Below, in pieces: positions 9,544 through 19,639 of a DNA stretch of 64,000 bases. Source of the stretch: Chelydra serpentina. Lineage: Eukaryota; Chordata; Testudines; Chelydridae. The number at the start of each line of letters is the position of its first letter. Within the stretch, counting starts at the first letter, position 1. Below the pieces are notes generated by a model. That model worked only from the letters and a program-made list of their open reading frames with translations, did not search any database and had not been told where the DNA came from. The stretch spans positions 43,341,001 through 43,405,000 of the forward strand of contig JBAIAC010000004.1 of the NCBI GenBank assembly GCA_037349315.1. The letters run 5' to 3'. Both the position numbers and the translations under genes were made by a program.

Positions 9544-11246
9544 TAGGGTTGCCAGGTATCTGGTTTTTGACCGGAACACCCGGTCGAAAAGGGACCCTGC
9601 CTCTAGTCAGCACTGCTGACTGGGCTGTTAAAAGTCCGGCTCCACGCAGCTCCTGGAAGTGGCGACATGTCCCTCCTGCTCCTAAGCAGATGCTGGGGGA
9701 GCCAGGTGGCTCTATGCGCTGCCCCCCGAGCACCAGCTCTGCAGCTCCCATGGGCCAGGAATGCAATAAATGGGAGCTGCGGGGGGTGGCACCTCTGGGT
9801 GGGAGTGGAGCACAGAGCCACCTGGCCGCACCTGTGCCTAGGAGCCCGAGGGACGTGTCGCTGCTTCTGGGAGCTGCCTGAAGTGAGCACTGCCCAAAGC
9901 TCACAATGCAAACCCCATTCCCAACCCCATGCTCCAGCCCTGAGGCCCCTCCTGAAGCCCACACCTCCTCCCATGCCTCAACCCTAAGCCCCCTCCCACA
10001 TTCTGAACCCCTCAACCCCAGGTAGGATTGCCAAGCTTCTATTTGCAGAAAACCGAACACCCTTGCCTCACTCCCTGTCCCAGGGCTCTGCCACTACCCC
10101 GCCCATTCTACAAGGCCCCCCCCCCCGCTCACTCTATCCTCCATCACTCGCTCTCCCCCCCCCCCAACCTTGCTCATTTTCACCGGGGAGGGGGTTGGGG
10201 TTGGGGTTGGGGAGGGGGTAAGGGCAAGGGCTCTAGGCTAGGGGCTCTGGAATGGGGCCAAAAATTAGGAGTTCAAGGTGTGGGAGGGGGCTCTGTGCTG
10301 GGGCAGGGGATTGGGGTATGGGAGGGGGTGAGGGCTCTGGCTGGGGGTGCAGGGTCTGGGTTGGGGCCAGAGATTAGAAGTTTGGGGTGCAGGAGGGGGC
10401 TCCAGGCTGGGGCTGAGAAGGTCAGAGTGCAGGAGGGGGCTCAGGGCTGGGGTAGAGGGTTGGGGTATGGGAGGGGGCAAGGGGCCCGGGAGTGACTTTG
10501 GGTGTGAGATGGGGCTGAGGGTTGGGGTGCAGGAAAGGATTTGGGGTGTGGGCTCTGAGCAGCGCTCACCTCAGGCAGCTCCCGGAAGCAGCAACGTGTC
10601 CCTCCGGCTCCTAGGTGCAGGAGCGGCCAGGTGGCTCTGCGCACTGCTCCCCACAGAGATGCTGCCCCCGCAGCTCAGGAGCAGCCTGTGGAGCTCCCTG
10701 GCCACTCCGGCATCCACTTAGGAGCTGGAGGAACATGTCGCCACTTCTGGGAGCTGCGCAGAGCCAGGCAGACAGCCTGCTGAGCCGCAACCAGACTTTT
10801 AACAGCCCGGTCAGCGGTGCTGACTGGAGTTGCCAGGGTCCCTTTTCCACCAGGTATTCCGGTTGAAAACCAGACACCTGGCATCCCTAGCCCCAGCGCA
10901 GAGCCCCCTCCTGCACTCCAAACCCCTCATCCCTGGCCCCACCCCAGAGCTCGCACCCCCACCTGCACCCCAACACCCTGCCCTAGAGCTCCTCCCATAC
11001 CCTGATCCCCTCATTTCTCACCCCACTCTGGAGTCCCCAGCCCAGAGCCCATACACCCCTCCCACAACCCAACCCTGTGCCCCAGCGGGGGAGGGGAGAG
11101 CGAGTGATGGAAGGAGGAGGGATGGAGTGAGCGGGGGTGGGGCCTCAGAGAAGGGGTGGGGCAGGAGCAGGGCCTTGGGGAAGGGGCAGGGAAGGGTGCG
11201 GGGCAAGGGTGTTCGGTTTTCTGCAACTAGAAAGTTGGCAACCCTA
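9544..11246 (-). mobile_element. hAT-like element carrying a nested copy of its own family
   Basis: Begins TAGGGTTGCC and ends GGCAACCCTA. Flanks GCAAGTAG (9536-9543) and GCAAATAG (11247-11254) agree at 7 of 8. Very GC-rich, and its open frames on both strands are compositional, with no protein family recognised. Interrupted at 10023-10889 by a second member in the opposite orientation. Without it the length is about 830 bp, close to the copy at 35799-36680. Confidence 0.75.
10023..10889 (+). mobile_element. Inner copy of the same hAT-like family
   Basis: Begins TAGGATTGCC and ends GGCATCCCTA. 867 bp. Flanks ACCCCAGG and GCCCCAGC agree at 6 of 8. Same GC-rich GGGGTTGGGG-type inside and TTGAAAACC subterminal words as 35799-36680. 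No transposase frame. Confidence 0.7.
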
Positions 11247-13163
11247 GCAAATAGGGAGAGGACAATTTTTTTTCTGCACACCCAAAAGAATGAAGGGTTC
11301 TCTCACCCAATTTCTAAGTTCCGTAACTGTGCATTTATGCCACACAGTCTATGGAATGGAATCTATGGAATGGTTACTGGTATGTCTACCTCTCTACTTT
11401 CATGTCTGACCAGTGTAATGTAAATTAGCTGTGGTGTACCCTGACTGCAGTTAGCACTGACTGACACAGTCACAATGGCCAACTGATCTGGGCCAAAATT
11501 CTGAAAAAAGCTGATATTTACTCATTCTTCTCTTTTTATGTGTCTCACCTGTTATGATTTATTAAGATCTAACTGTGCCAGAAGTCTCATTGCAAGCTTA
11601 GACATGCAAAACATTAAGATGCAGCTCTCAAGCAGTTATTTTTTTATATACCAGATATTAAACATAAAAAATTGTGTTTGCAAATTTGGCATCTCACACA
11701 AATGGCATAAAAACAAAATCCTGTCTGTCTATGCAATCACAAAGCATTGTGTGTTGGAACAAACTGAAAACCAAGGATGCATAGTGAACCAACACTTGCT
11801 TAGTGGATCTCTTGTTTCACTAATACGACTAATAAATGCATATTTATTTTTATGCTGCACTTTTTATCTGGGAATATTAAACCACTTGATTTACAAACAT
11901 TAATGAATTAAGCCTACAAAACCCCTATCAGACAGATATTATTACCTCATTTTGCAGATGCAGATCAAAGGCACAGATAAGGTTAAATGATTTGTCCAAA
12001 GTTATAGCAGTTCAGTGGCATAGGTTGGAATAGGACTCGTGTGTCCTCCAGATTCCCAGACCCCTTCCTCTAGACTCCACTCCCTCTCTTTCTTTCATAT
12101 CTGAAAGCCTAATTGAAGGAGGTGGGTATCACGATATTCCAACTTGACAGATTTTTGTCAGAGATGCTTTAAAAATGCTCTGTATACAACTTAGTAGAGA
12201 ATCACTAAACAGATTGGAATCTGGCCAACTGTGACCAACACAGCATGTAGTGCATTTATACTGTTCCTTTCCCAGAGTACAGGAGTTCTGGGAAAGCATC
12301 CAAGAATTTATTAGAGAAATCATTGGCCTTTCTCTGGCCTTGATTCCTTTTGGTAGCTATCCCTATGCCATATTCCCCTGAGGAATAATTACTGTGAGCT
12401 GTGTTCCCTTTTGTTAAAAGCTGCCAAGAAGCTAATTGCCTGAAAGAGGAAACTTCAAGAAGATATAAATATGCAGATTATGTAGATCCTGCTTCACATG
12501 TAAGACAGCAAGGTCTAGAATGGAAAAGCAAAGTATCTTTCTCCAAGGTATATACAATATGTTTGGGGGTTTTTGGTCACTTGTTTCCTATCCTCTAGCC
12601 ACATTTAACTACTAATGCAAGCAATATAATATTTATGAGCCCATGCACAAATTGTACTAGCCCATTCTTTACAATAATGAAAACACACACATGATTTACT
12701 CATCCTTCTTAAAAAAAAAAGTTGTCCCAGGACAAATGGGTGAGAAGAATTTTGTAAGGCTGCATTAATGATAAGTGTTGGTGAAACCAAAGGTCATATG
12801 GAGCCTCAAAGTTCCACCAAACAGGTTATCTGAGCTCAGTCTTATGTTGTGATAATTTTCTCTTCTCCACTGACTCCATATACCATACAGAAAGTGCACT
12901 TGGCACATCATAAAAGAAAATCCCCATGTATTGCACTGTAAACACAGCTGTCATATTCAAGACACTTAAGCCTTCAGTTAGACTTGCTCTTCTATGCCAC
13001 TGTACTCCTAATGAATGTAGTTTACTCTCTTGTGTGCCCACCATTTGAACCTATACAATGAATACAAAGGTACAGCATATACTATGTTCAATATACCAAC
13101 AAAATAAAGAGAAAAATAAAACTATTATCAGATCAGTATATTCCATGAATAGGTTAACTTGGC
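11247..13163. other. AT-rich intergenic DNA with one MIR remnant
   Basis: Near 11925-12095 a MIR-like remnant (TATTACCTCATTTTGCAGAT, TTTGTCCAAAG, ending in TCTAGACTCCACTCCC) is visible on the minus strand. The rest shows no gene. Open frames such as 11538-11903 lack recognisable features. Confidence 0.5.
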
Positions 13164-13328
13164 CTCAGCCCGCGCTGCTTCCCACAGCCCCCATTGGCCG
13201 GGAACAGCAAACCGCGGCCAGTGGGAGCCACGATTGGCCGAACCTGCGGACGCAGCAGGTAAACAAATCGGCCGAGCACGACAGGGGCTTTCTCTGAACA
13301 AGCAGTGTCCCACGTTTGGGAAACACTG
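13164..13328. mobile_element. Truncated MITE, family of 1920-2304
   Basis: Contains CCGCGGCCAGTGGGAGCC, ACCTGCGGACGCAGCAGGTA and the end CCACGTTTGGGAAACACTG, matching the GC-rich arm and terminus of the palindromic MITE at 1920-2304. Only one arm is present. Confidence 0.65.
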
Positions 13329-14209
13329 CCTTAGGCAATTAACTTAACACAAGTTTTAGATATCTGGAATGTAGATCTGAATCCAGAATTTAGCTTCAGT
13401 ATGTTTATTTCAATGTAATAAAAACACTTATCTAAACTTGAGCCACTGTACAGAATTCTAACTGCAGAAAACGTAGCTGGAACAAATATCCACAAAGTCT
13501 CGCCGTCTACCAGATTCTCCCCCCTCTCCAGCTCCTATTAAGCCCACCTCCTTAAGGAAAACTGGAAAAATATACACATCTTGCAGCATTCCCTGAAGGT
13601 TAACAAAGCCAAGGCAGTTTGTATGTTTCAGAGTTAAGTATATTCTCTTAAATAAAGCTACACAACCATTACCCCCTTATGTTTAAACTGAAAAGGCTCA
13701 GGAGACTACTAGCTTGAGCCCCTTCCCTTGGTGGATCTCATACCATTAAGCCTTAGGCCCCAATTTCATCAAAGCTAAATAAGACCAGGCCCCACCATTG
13801 CAAGGGCTAATGCTCTACTGATCAACTCTAAGGGTATGTCTACACTACGAGACTAGTTCGATTTTTGTTAAACCGAACTTGTGAAACCGATATTGCAAGG
13901 TCGATCGTGCGAATCCACATCAAGGATCTTAATTCGAATTTCTGAGTCCACAGTAAGGGGGCAAGCATCGACATTGCAAGCGGTGCACTCTGGGTAGCTA
14001 TCCCACAGTTCCCGCAGTCCCCGCTGCCCACTGGAATTCTGGGTGTAGCCCACAGTGCCTTGTGGGACCTAAAATGTGTTAAGGGTGGTTATACGTAAAT
14101 GTCGTCACTCGACCCACACTCCCGCCGTCCGTACGTGAAAGCGCCGGCGGGCAATGAATTCGCGCCCTTTTCCGGTGATTGATAGCTCGGACGCCACAGG
14201 ACAGCGAGC

Positions 14210-15493
14210 ATGGAGCCCTCCGCGATTATCGCTGCTGTTCTGTCCGTTGCCAACACCTCGTGCCTTATCGTGCACCTTTTCCAGACTCAGATGCAGAGAA
14301 ATCGGGCGAGGAGGCAACGGAAGCTCCGGGAGTACATGAACTCTGAGAGGGGCATAGACCTCTCGCAAAGCACGTGACCCCGGCCCCTAGACATCATGGT
14401 GGCAATGGGTCACGTTGATCCTGTGGAACGGCGATTCTGGGCAAGGGAAACAAGCACTGACTGGTGGGACCGCATAGTGCTGCAGGTCTGGGATGAATCC
14501 CAGTGGCTGCAAAACTTTCGGATGCGTAAGGGCACTTTCCTGGAACTTTGTGACTTGCTGTCCCCTGCCCTGAAGCGCCAGGACACCCGGATGCGAGCAG
14601 CCCTGACTATCCAGAAGCGAGTGGCCATAGCCCTGTGGAAGCTTGCTACTCCTGACAGCTACCGGTCAGTAGCTAACCGATTTGGAGTGGGCAAGTCTAC
14701 CGTGGGGGTTGCTGTGATGCAAGTTGCCCATGCAATCGTTGACCTGCTGCTCTCAAAGGTAGTGACCCTTGGAGACGTGCAGGTGATCATAGATGGCTTC
14801 GCTGCGATGGGATTCCCAAACTGCGGTGGGGCCATAGATGGGACACACATCCCTATCCTGGGACCGGAGCACCAGGGCAGCCAGTACATTAACCGAAAGG
14901 GCTATTTCTCTATGGTGCTGCAAGCACTAGTGGACCACAAAGGACGTTTTACTAACATCAATGTTGGATGGCCAGGCAAGGTTCATGATGCTCGTGTTTT
15001 CAAAAACTCTGGTCTGTTTAGACGGCTGCAACAGGGGGTTTATTTCCCGGACCGCAAAATCACTGTTGGGGATGTGGAGATGCCTACAGTGATCCTAGGG
15101 GACCCTGCCTACCCGCTAATGCCATGGCTCATGAAGCCATACACGGGAGCCCTGGACACTGAAAAGGAGCTCTTCAATTACCGGCTGAGCAAGTGCAGAA
15201 TGGTGGTGGAGTGTGCCTTTGGCCGTCTGAAGGGCAGATGGCGAAGCTTACTGACTCGGTCCGACCTCGGCCAAAAAAATATCCCCATTGTGATTGCAGC
15301 GTGCTGTGTGTTCCACAATCTCTGTGAGAGCAAGGGGGAGACGTTTATGGTGGGCTGGGAGGTTGAGGCAAATCGCCTGGCAGCAGATTACGCTCAGCCG
15401 GACACCAGGGCGATTAGAAGATCACAGCGGGACGCGCTGCGCATCCGGGAAGCTTTGAAAGCTCGCTTCCAGACTGACCAGGGTAACCAGTGA
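14210..15493 (+). pseudogene. HARBI1-like DDE transposase, one premature stop
   Basis: ATG at 14210 lines up with the start of the intact copy at 33642. An in-frame TGA at 14375-14377 breaks the frame after 55 codons; it then stays open to 15493, and 365 codons follow the internal ATG at 14396. Counting from 14396, the catalytic residues are D148 (AIDGTH), D198 (KVHDAR) and E272 (VVECAFGRLK), the expected DDE set. A helix-turn-helix-like stretch is near residues 74-110. About nine of ten residues match the copy 2 protein by eye. An AATAAA signal lies at 15614-15619. The transposase should cut and join at the element ends with the SANT partner. The internal ATG could in principle give an N-truncated protein with the whole catalytic part. 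Confidence 0.88.
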
Positions 15494-15613
15494 CTGTTAC
15501 GCTTCTTTAAACAGATGCTGAACCTTCCCCTGTTTCTTTACACAGTTTCCGTTGCCTATCCTCTCCCATTACCAACCCCCTACCCCCCCCTTCATTCAAC
15601 GCTTTAAAAGCAC

Positions 15614-15619
15614 AATAAA
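15614..15619 (+). terminator. Polyadenylation signal of copy 1 transposase
   Basis: AATAAA, 121 bases past the transposase stop. The equivalent reverse-strand signal in copy 2 is at 32235-32240. Confidence 0.55.
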
Positions 15620-16185
15620 GGAAACATTGTTTATTTGGACCGTCTCCGGTACTGGTTTCTCGGTTACGGTTTTAACCGTGGACGCATACCGCGGTTGGGG
15701 AGCGGGTGGAGTGTTGGAAAGTACGCTTCCAAGCTTGGGGAATGACATGCTCCTGCTCCCAGAGCAGTCCTAAGTGCTGGACTGCTTGTTTAAAGGGAGC
15801 CATCAACCCCTCCTATTCACATGTGTGTGTGGTGGCGTCTCTGTGACTTTTTGGCAGTGAATATCGGCTACGGATCCCCCGGTGCATGGATCTATCATGC
15901 AGGCTATTGCCGGCCGCTAAAGATCAGCGGCCACCCTCCCCCACCAGACAGCGAACCACCCAACCCCCAACCCCCCGTAGAGAACTTGAAAACCCCCACC
16001 CAGAATGACAAGTGTGCCTAGTGCATGCAATTTTTACTGTGCCTTTCAGTTGATCCGTTCCCCTGTCTGTACCCTGGGTCAGGCGCCAGTCGTCTGCACT
16101 TACAAACCCCGTTACCCACTAACCCGAAAAACAAACGGTCCTGTTAAAGACAGTCAGGGAAACAACAATGAACCAAAAAAACATT

Positions 16186-16191
16186 TTTATT
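16186..16191 (-). terminator. Polyadenylation signal of copy 1 SANT gene
   Basis: TTTATT on the plus strand (AATAAA on the coding strand), about 80 bases past the SANT stop. It faces the transposase signal, so the two genes converge. Confidence 0.5.
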
Positions 16192-16269
16192 AAAGTGAGC
16201 ATTGCTTGAACATGAAACCTGGGCAGGGAGGTGTTGAGGGGTGCGGCTGGAGGGAGGGAAAGGACCAAG

Positions 16270-18892
16270 CTAAGGTTTTGGGAATGAGAGCCTTCTGCTA
16301 CTGGAGCAGTCTGCAGGGGTGGAGTGAATATTTCCACGGACCCTGCCTCCCCTCGTCCTAGTGACTTTGGGTGAGTAGACAACTGGACTTGGTGGCGGGG
16401 GTGGGCGGTTAGAAAGAACATATAGAGGGGCTCTTTCCTCCTGTCTCCTGTCCTGGAGAAAGTCCACCAGGCGCCGGAGCGTGTCAGTTTGCTCCCTCAT
16501 TAGTCCCAGCATCGTTTGAGTTGCCTGCTGGTCTTCCTGCCACCACCTGTCCTCGCGCGCTTCAGCCCTCTGCTCCCGTTCCCTGGCTGCTCGCTCGGAC
16601 CGTGAGACGTCCTCTCTCCGCTCTGCCGCCTCCCTTCGGGACCAGATCATCAATTCAGAGAACATGTCGTCCCGGGTTCTCTTTTTGCGCCGCCTTATCT
16701 GCAGTAGCCCATGGGAGGGAGAAACACGGGTAGGGCGGGAGACACTCGCAGCTGTGGGATGAGGGAAAGGGAGTGAATTCCTCAGAAAGATACTTTTTCC
16801 AGAACAATGCCCATACTCTTTCCCTGTGAATAGGACCAAGCACAGTACCTATCACATGTTCACGTACTACAAGGTCAAATATTAGGCCTTAATGCTGAGT
16901 GTCTGGGGTCCCGGTATACAGATCCCAGAAGCCTTGCCGAACAGTGAAAATCAGCTCTCTGAAGACCATGGTAAGGTGATGAGTTTGGACTGCTGAGAGA
17001 TTACTTCACAGCAGTGCTCTACTCCCATGTCTCAATCACTGTTCCTGGCGGCGGGCAGGAACTGCTGCTGGCCAAACCGCTCATCTACAGCGGCTCGCCT
17101 ACCCTTCCCCCCGCACCCCGCGTGGCCGCTCCAGGGAACCAAAAGTGCCCGCGAACCGCTCAGTATGAACGGCTCGCCTACCCTTCCCCCCCCTCCGCGT
17201 GGTCGCTCCCGGGAACCGAAAGTGCCAGTGAACCGCTCAGTCTGAACGGCTCGCCTACCCTTCCCCCCCCTCCGTGTGGTCGCTCCCGGGAACCGAAAGT
17301 GCCAGTGAACCGCTCAGTCTGAACGGCTCGCCTACCCTTCCCCCCCCTCCGCGTGGTCGCTCCCGGGAACCAAGATTGCCCGCGAACTGCTGTGTTTGAA
17401 CGGCTCGCCTACCCTTCCCCCCGCCCTTCGCGTGGCCACTCCCGGGAACCAAGATTGCCCGCGAACCGCTGTGTTTGAACGGCTCGCCTACCCTTCCCCC
17501 CCGCCTCCGCGTGGCCGCTCCCGGAAACCAAGATTGCCCGCGAACCGCTGTGTTTGAACGGCTCGCCTACCCTTCCCCCCGCCCTTCGCGTGGCCGCTCC
17601 CGGGAACCAAGATTGCCCACGAACCGCTGTGTTTGAACGGCTCGCCTACCCTTCACCCCCCCCTTCGCGTGGCCGCTCCAGGGAACCAAGATTGCCCGCG
17701 AACCGCTCTGTATGAACGGCTCGCGTACCCTTTCCCCCGCCTCGCGTGGCTGGTCCCGGGAACTCTCCCTGGCCGCGCACCGCTAAGTTCGAATAGTTTG
17801 GCTCCCAGCTCCCTAACACCACGCGTTAACGGAAACAGCCGGGTGTCTTTCTTTAAAGGGAAAATGAAGCATTCTCTATACTAATGATACCACTCATTCA
17901 AACCAGGACCCCATGACTGATATCACTCTGATGAGGATTACCGAGACTGAGAAATACTGCATGCTGCGTCAATGCCAGCAAACCCCGGGGCCGTATGCAG
18001 CCATGCTATGCAAGGCAATGATACCAGAGTACCTTCAGCTTGCATGACGCGGGAAAGTATCCTACCATGGAGGAGACAATAAGGCCGCTCTCCCCGTGAA
18101 CGTGATAAACAAGCTCTCACTGTACCTCCAGGAGAGCTTCGCGGAGCTCTCAGATGGGGATTACTCCTCTATCCCCATACATATTGACAGACTTTTCGAA
18201 TAGTTGCACGGGAAAGCGACTCCAAGCTGAAGCGCATAAGGCCAATTAATCTACAGTTACACAGTGCTAACACACCATGCCTATTGTATTGCAAATAAAT
18301 GTCTAAAACACTGACCTGCTGATCCTTCGCCTGATTCCTGGTCAGGAATGCTGCCTTGGGAGGGTTCGTAGGGGAGCTCAGTCAGGGTGAGGAATAGTTC
18401 CTGGCTGTCGGGGAAATCAGCAGTGAGAGCGCTGTCGAGTGCCTTGTCCTCCTCCTCTCCTTCCTCATCTTCACCGTCCGCGAAAACCTCCGACGACGTG
18501 GCCGTAGATAAGACCCCTTCGTCGGAGTCCACGGACACTGGTGGGGTAGTTGTGGCAGCACCACCGAGCATGGCATGCAGTGCCTCGTAAAACCGGCAAG
18601 TGTGTGGCTGCGATCCGGAGCGTCCGTTGGACTCCTTGGTCTTCTGGTATGCCTGTCGCAGCTCCTTGATTTTCACGCGGCACTGCGTTGCATCACGGCT
18701 GTATCCTCTCTCCGTCATAGCCTGGGATATTTTTTCATAAATCTTGGCATTCCGTCTTTTGGATCGGAGCTCGGCTAGGACGGATTCATCTCCCCACACA
18801 GCGATCAGATCCAAAACTTCCCGATCAGTCCATGCTGGAGCCCTCTTTCTATTCTGAGATTGCATGGAAACCTCTGCTGTAGAGCTCTGCAT
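16270..18892 (-). CDS. Myb/SANT-like DNA-binding protein, two exons (copy 1)
   Basis: Exon 1 runs 18892-18316 and exon 2 16751-16270, predicting 352 residues with no stop. The donor reads AGCAG|GTCAGT and the acceptor CCCACAG|CTGC, and the phase-1 join keeps the frame. Residues about 16-110 form a Myb/SANT-like trihelix-type domain with Trp21 and Trp33 and the helix CRVKIKELRQAYQKTK. An acidic stretch follows. Exon 2 gives a basic patch RRRKKRTRDDMFSEL, a charged coiled-coil-like stretch rich in E and R, a leucine-rich TLRRLV segment and a PPPPPSP tail. In known Harbinger systems such proteins bind the element ends and import the transposase. ATG 18892 is the first in-frame ATG; a few open codons lie upstream. 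The neighbouring transposase is broken by one stop, so this copy might act in trans. Confidence 0.82.
17084..17760. repeat. CpG-rich minisatellite in the SANT intron (copy 1)
   Basis: Nine tandem units, the word GGCTCGCCTACCC recurring at 17092, 17171, 17248, 17325, 17402, 17481, 17560, 17639 and 17718 (with one base changed in the last). The period is 77 or 79 bp. Each unit has a CCCTTCCCCCC run, a GTGGYCGCTCC word and GAACCGCT. The equivalent array in copy 2 has eight units. It sits between SANT exon 2 and the third frame. Confidence 0.9.
17913..18203 (+). pseudogene. Third Harbinger frame, one premature stop (copy 1)
   Basis: Ninety-six codons from ATG 17913 to TAG 18201, antisense inside the SANT intron. 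One TGA at 18045-18047 replaces the Trp codon TGG of copy 2. Otherwise it differs from copy 2 at about ten residues. Recognisable words: GPYAAMLCKAMIPEY, RGKVSYHGGDNKAALPVN, SIPIHIDRLFE. No known domain recognised. A related stretch in the much older copy 3 (61908-62138) shows that this is not chance. Confidence 0.65.
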
Positions 18893-19286
18893 CGTTGCCG
18901 GTGCTGCTGAGCTCGCCACGATGTCCAAAGAGGAAATGGGATTCAAAATGGCCAGACAGGAAAAGGGATTCAAATTTTCCCTGGGGCTTTCTCTGAGTGG
19001 CAGGTCAGAGCATCCGAGTACAGATTACTGTCGTGAGCGTCCACTGAGTGGTGCACTATGGGATAGCTCCCGGAGCTATTAGCGTCGAATTCCGTCCACA
19101 GTTCCTCGAATTCGACATGGCCATGTCGAATTTGGCGCTACTCTCCTCGTCGGGGTGGAGTACAGAAATCGATTTAAAGAGCCCTTTATGTCGAAATAAA
19201 CTGCTTCTTAATGTGGACGGGTGAAGGGTTAAATCGAGTTAACGCTGCTAAATTCGACATAAAGTCCTAGTGTAGACCTGGCCTAA

Positions 19287-19639
19287 TACATCATCGAGCC
19301 ACCAACCCTCACTTCTTTTCTGGCCATGATACCAGCTTTCAATAACCAGTCTGATTTTTCTCTCAAGGACCTCCCCTGGCAGCCTCCAAATCTGTGCAGA
19401 GCTCACTGTAAAAATCTGCAAGGCTATTGCATTGTCCTCTTTCAAATCTCTGTTTCAAACTCACTTCTGCACTGATGCTAACAAGACTCTAGACATAGGG
19501 TAGGCAGATGGTGCAGTGACTATTATGCCAAAATCAGTTTGCTGACACTTTGTCCCACCTCTCTCTTCATCACTTCGTCTGTTTGTTTTTCTCTGCCTGT
19601 TGTCTCTACTCAGATAGAGAGAGAAACTCTTTGGGGGTA
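19287..19639. other. Flank of Harbinger copy 1, nothing recognised
   Basis: No repeat or exon recognised. Confidence 0.4.

Larger units (their letters stand above)
13832..19283 (+). mobile_element. PIF/Harbinger transposon, copy 1
   Basis: 5452 bp, bounded by TAA target duplications (13829-13831 and 19284-19286). Ends GGGTATGTCTACACTACGAG and, read inward from the right, GGCCAGGTCTACACTAGGAC form the terminal inverted repeat. Inside, in order: transposase (+), two-exon SANT gene (-), and within the SANT intron a minisatellite and a small third frame (+). The same plan in the opposite orientation is seen at 28599-34020. The transposase and third frame each carry one premature stop here, while the SANT frame is open. 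Confidence 0.93.

Noticed and set aside
9491..10060. 189-codon minus-strand frame
   Set aside because: Crosses the border between two nested elements, so it cannot be an old gene.
10028..10495. 155-codon glycine-rich frame
   Set aside because: Lies in the G-rich body of a non-autonomous hAT-like element; its overlapping frames are equally open.
17084..17760. CRISPR array
   Set aside because: Whole units of 76-79 bp repeat, with no repeat/spacer alternation, in a vertebrate transposon.
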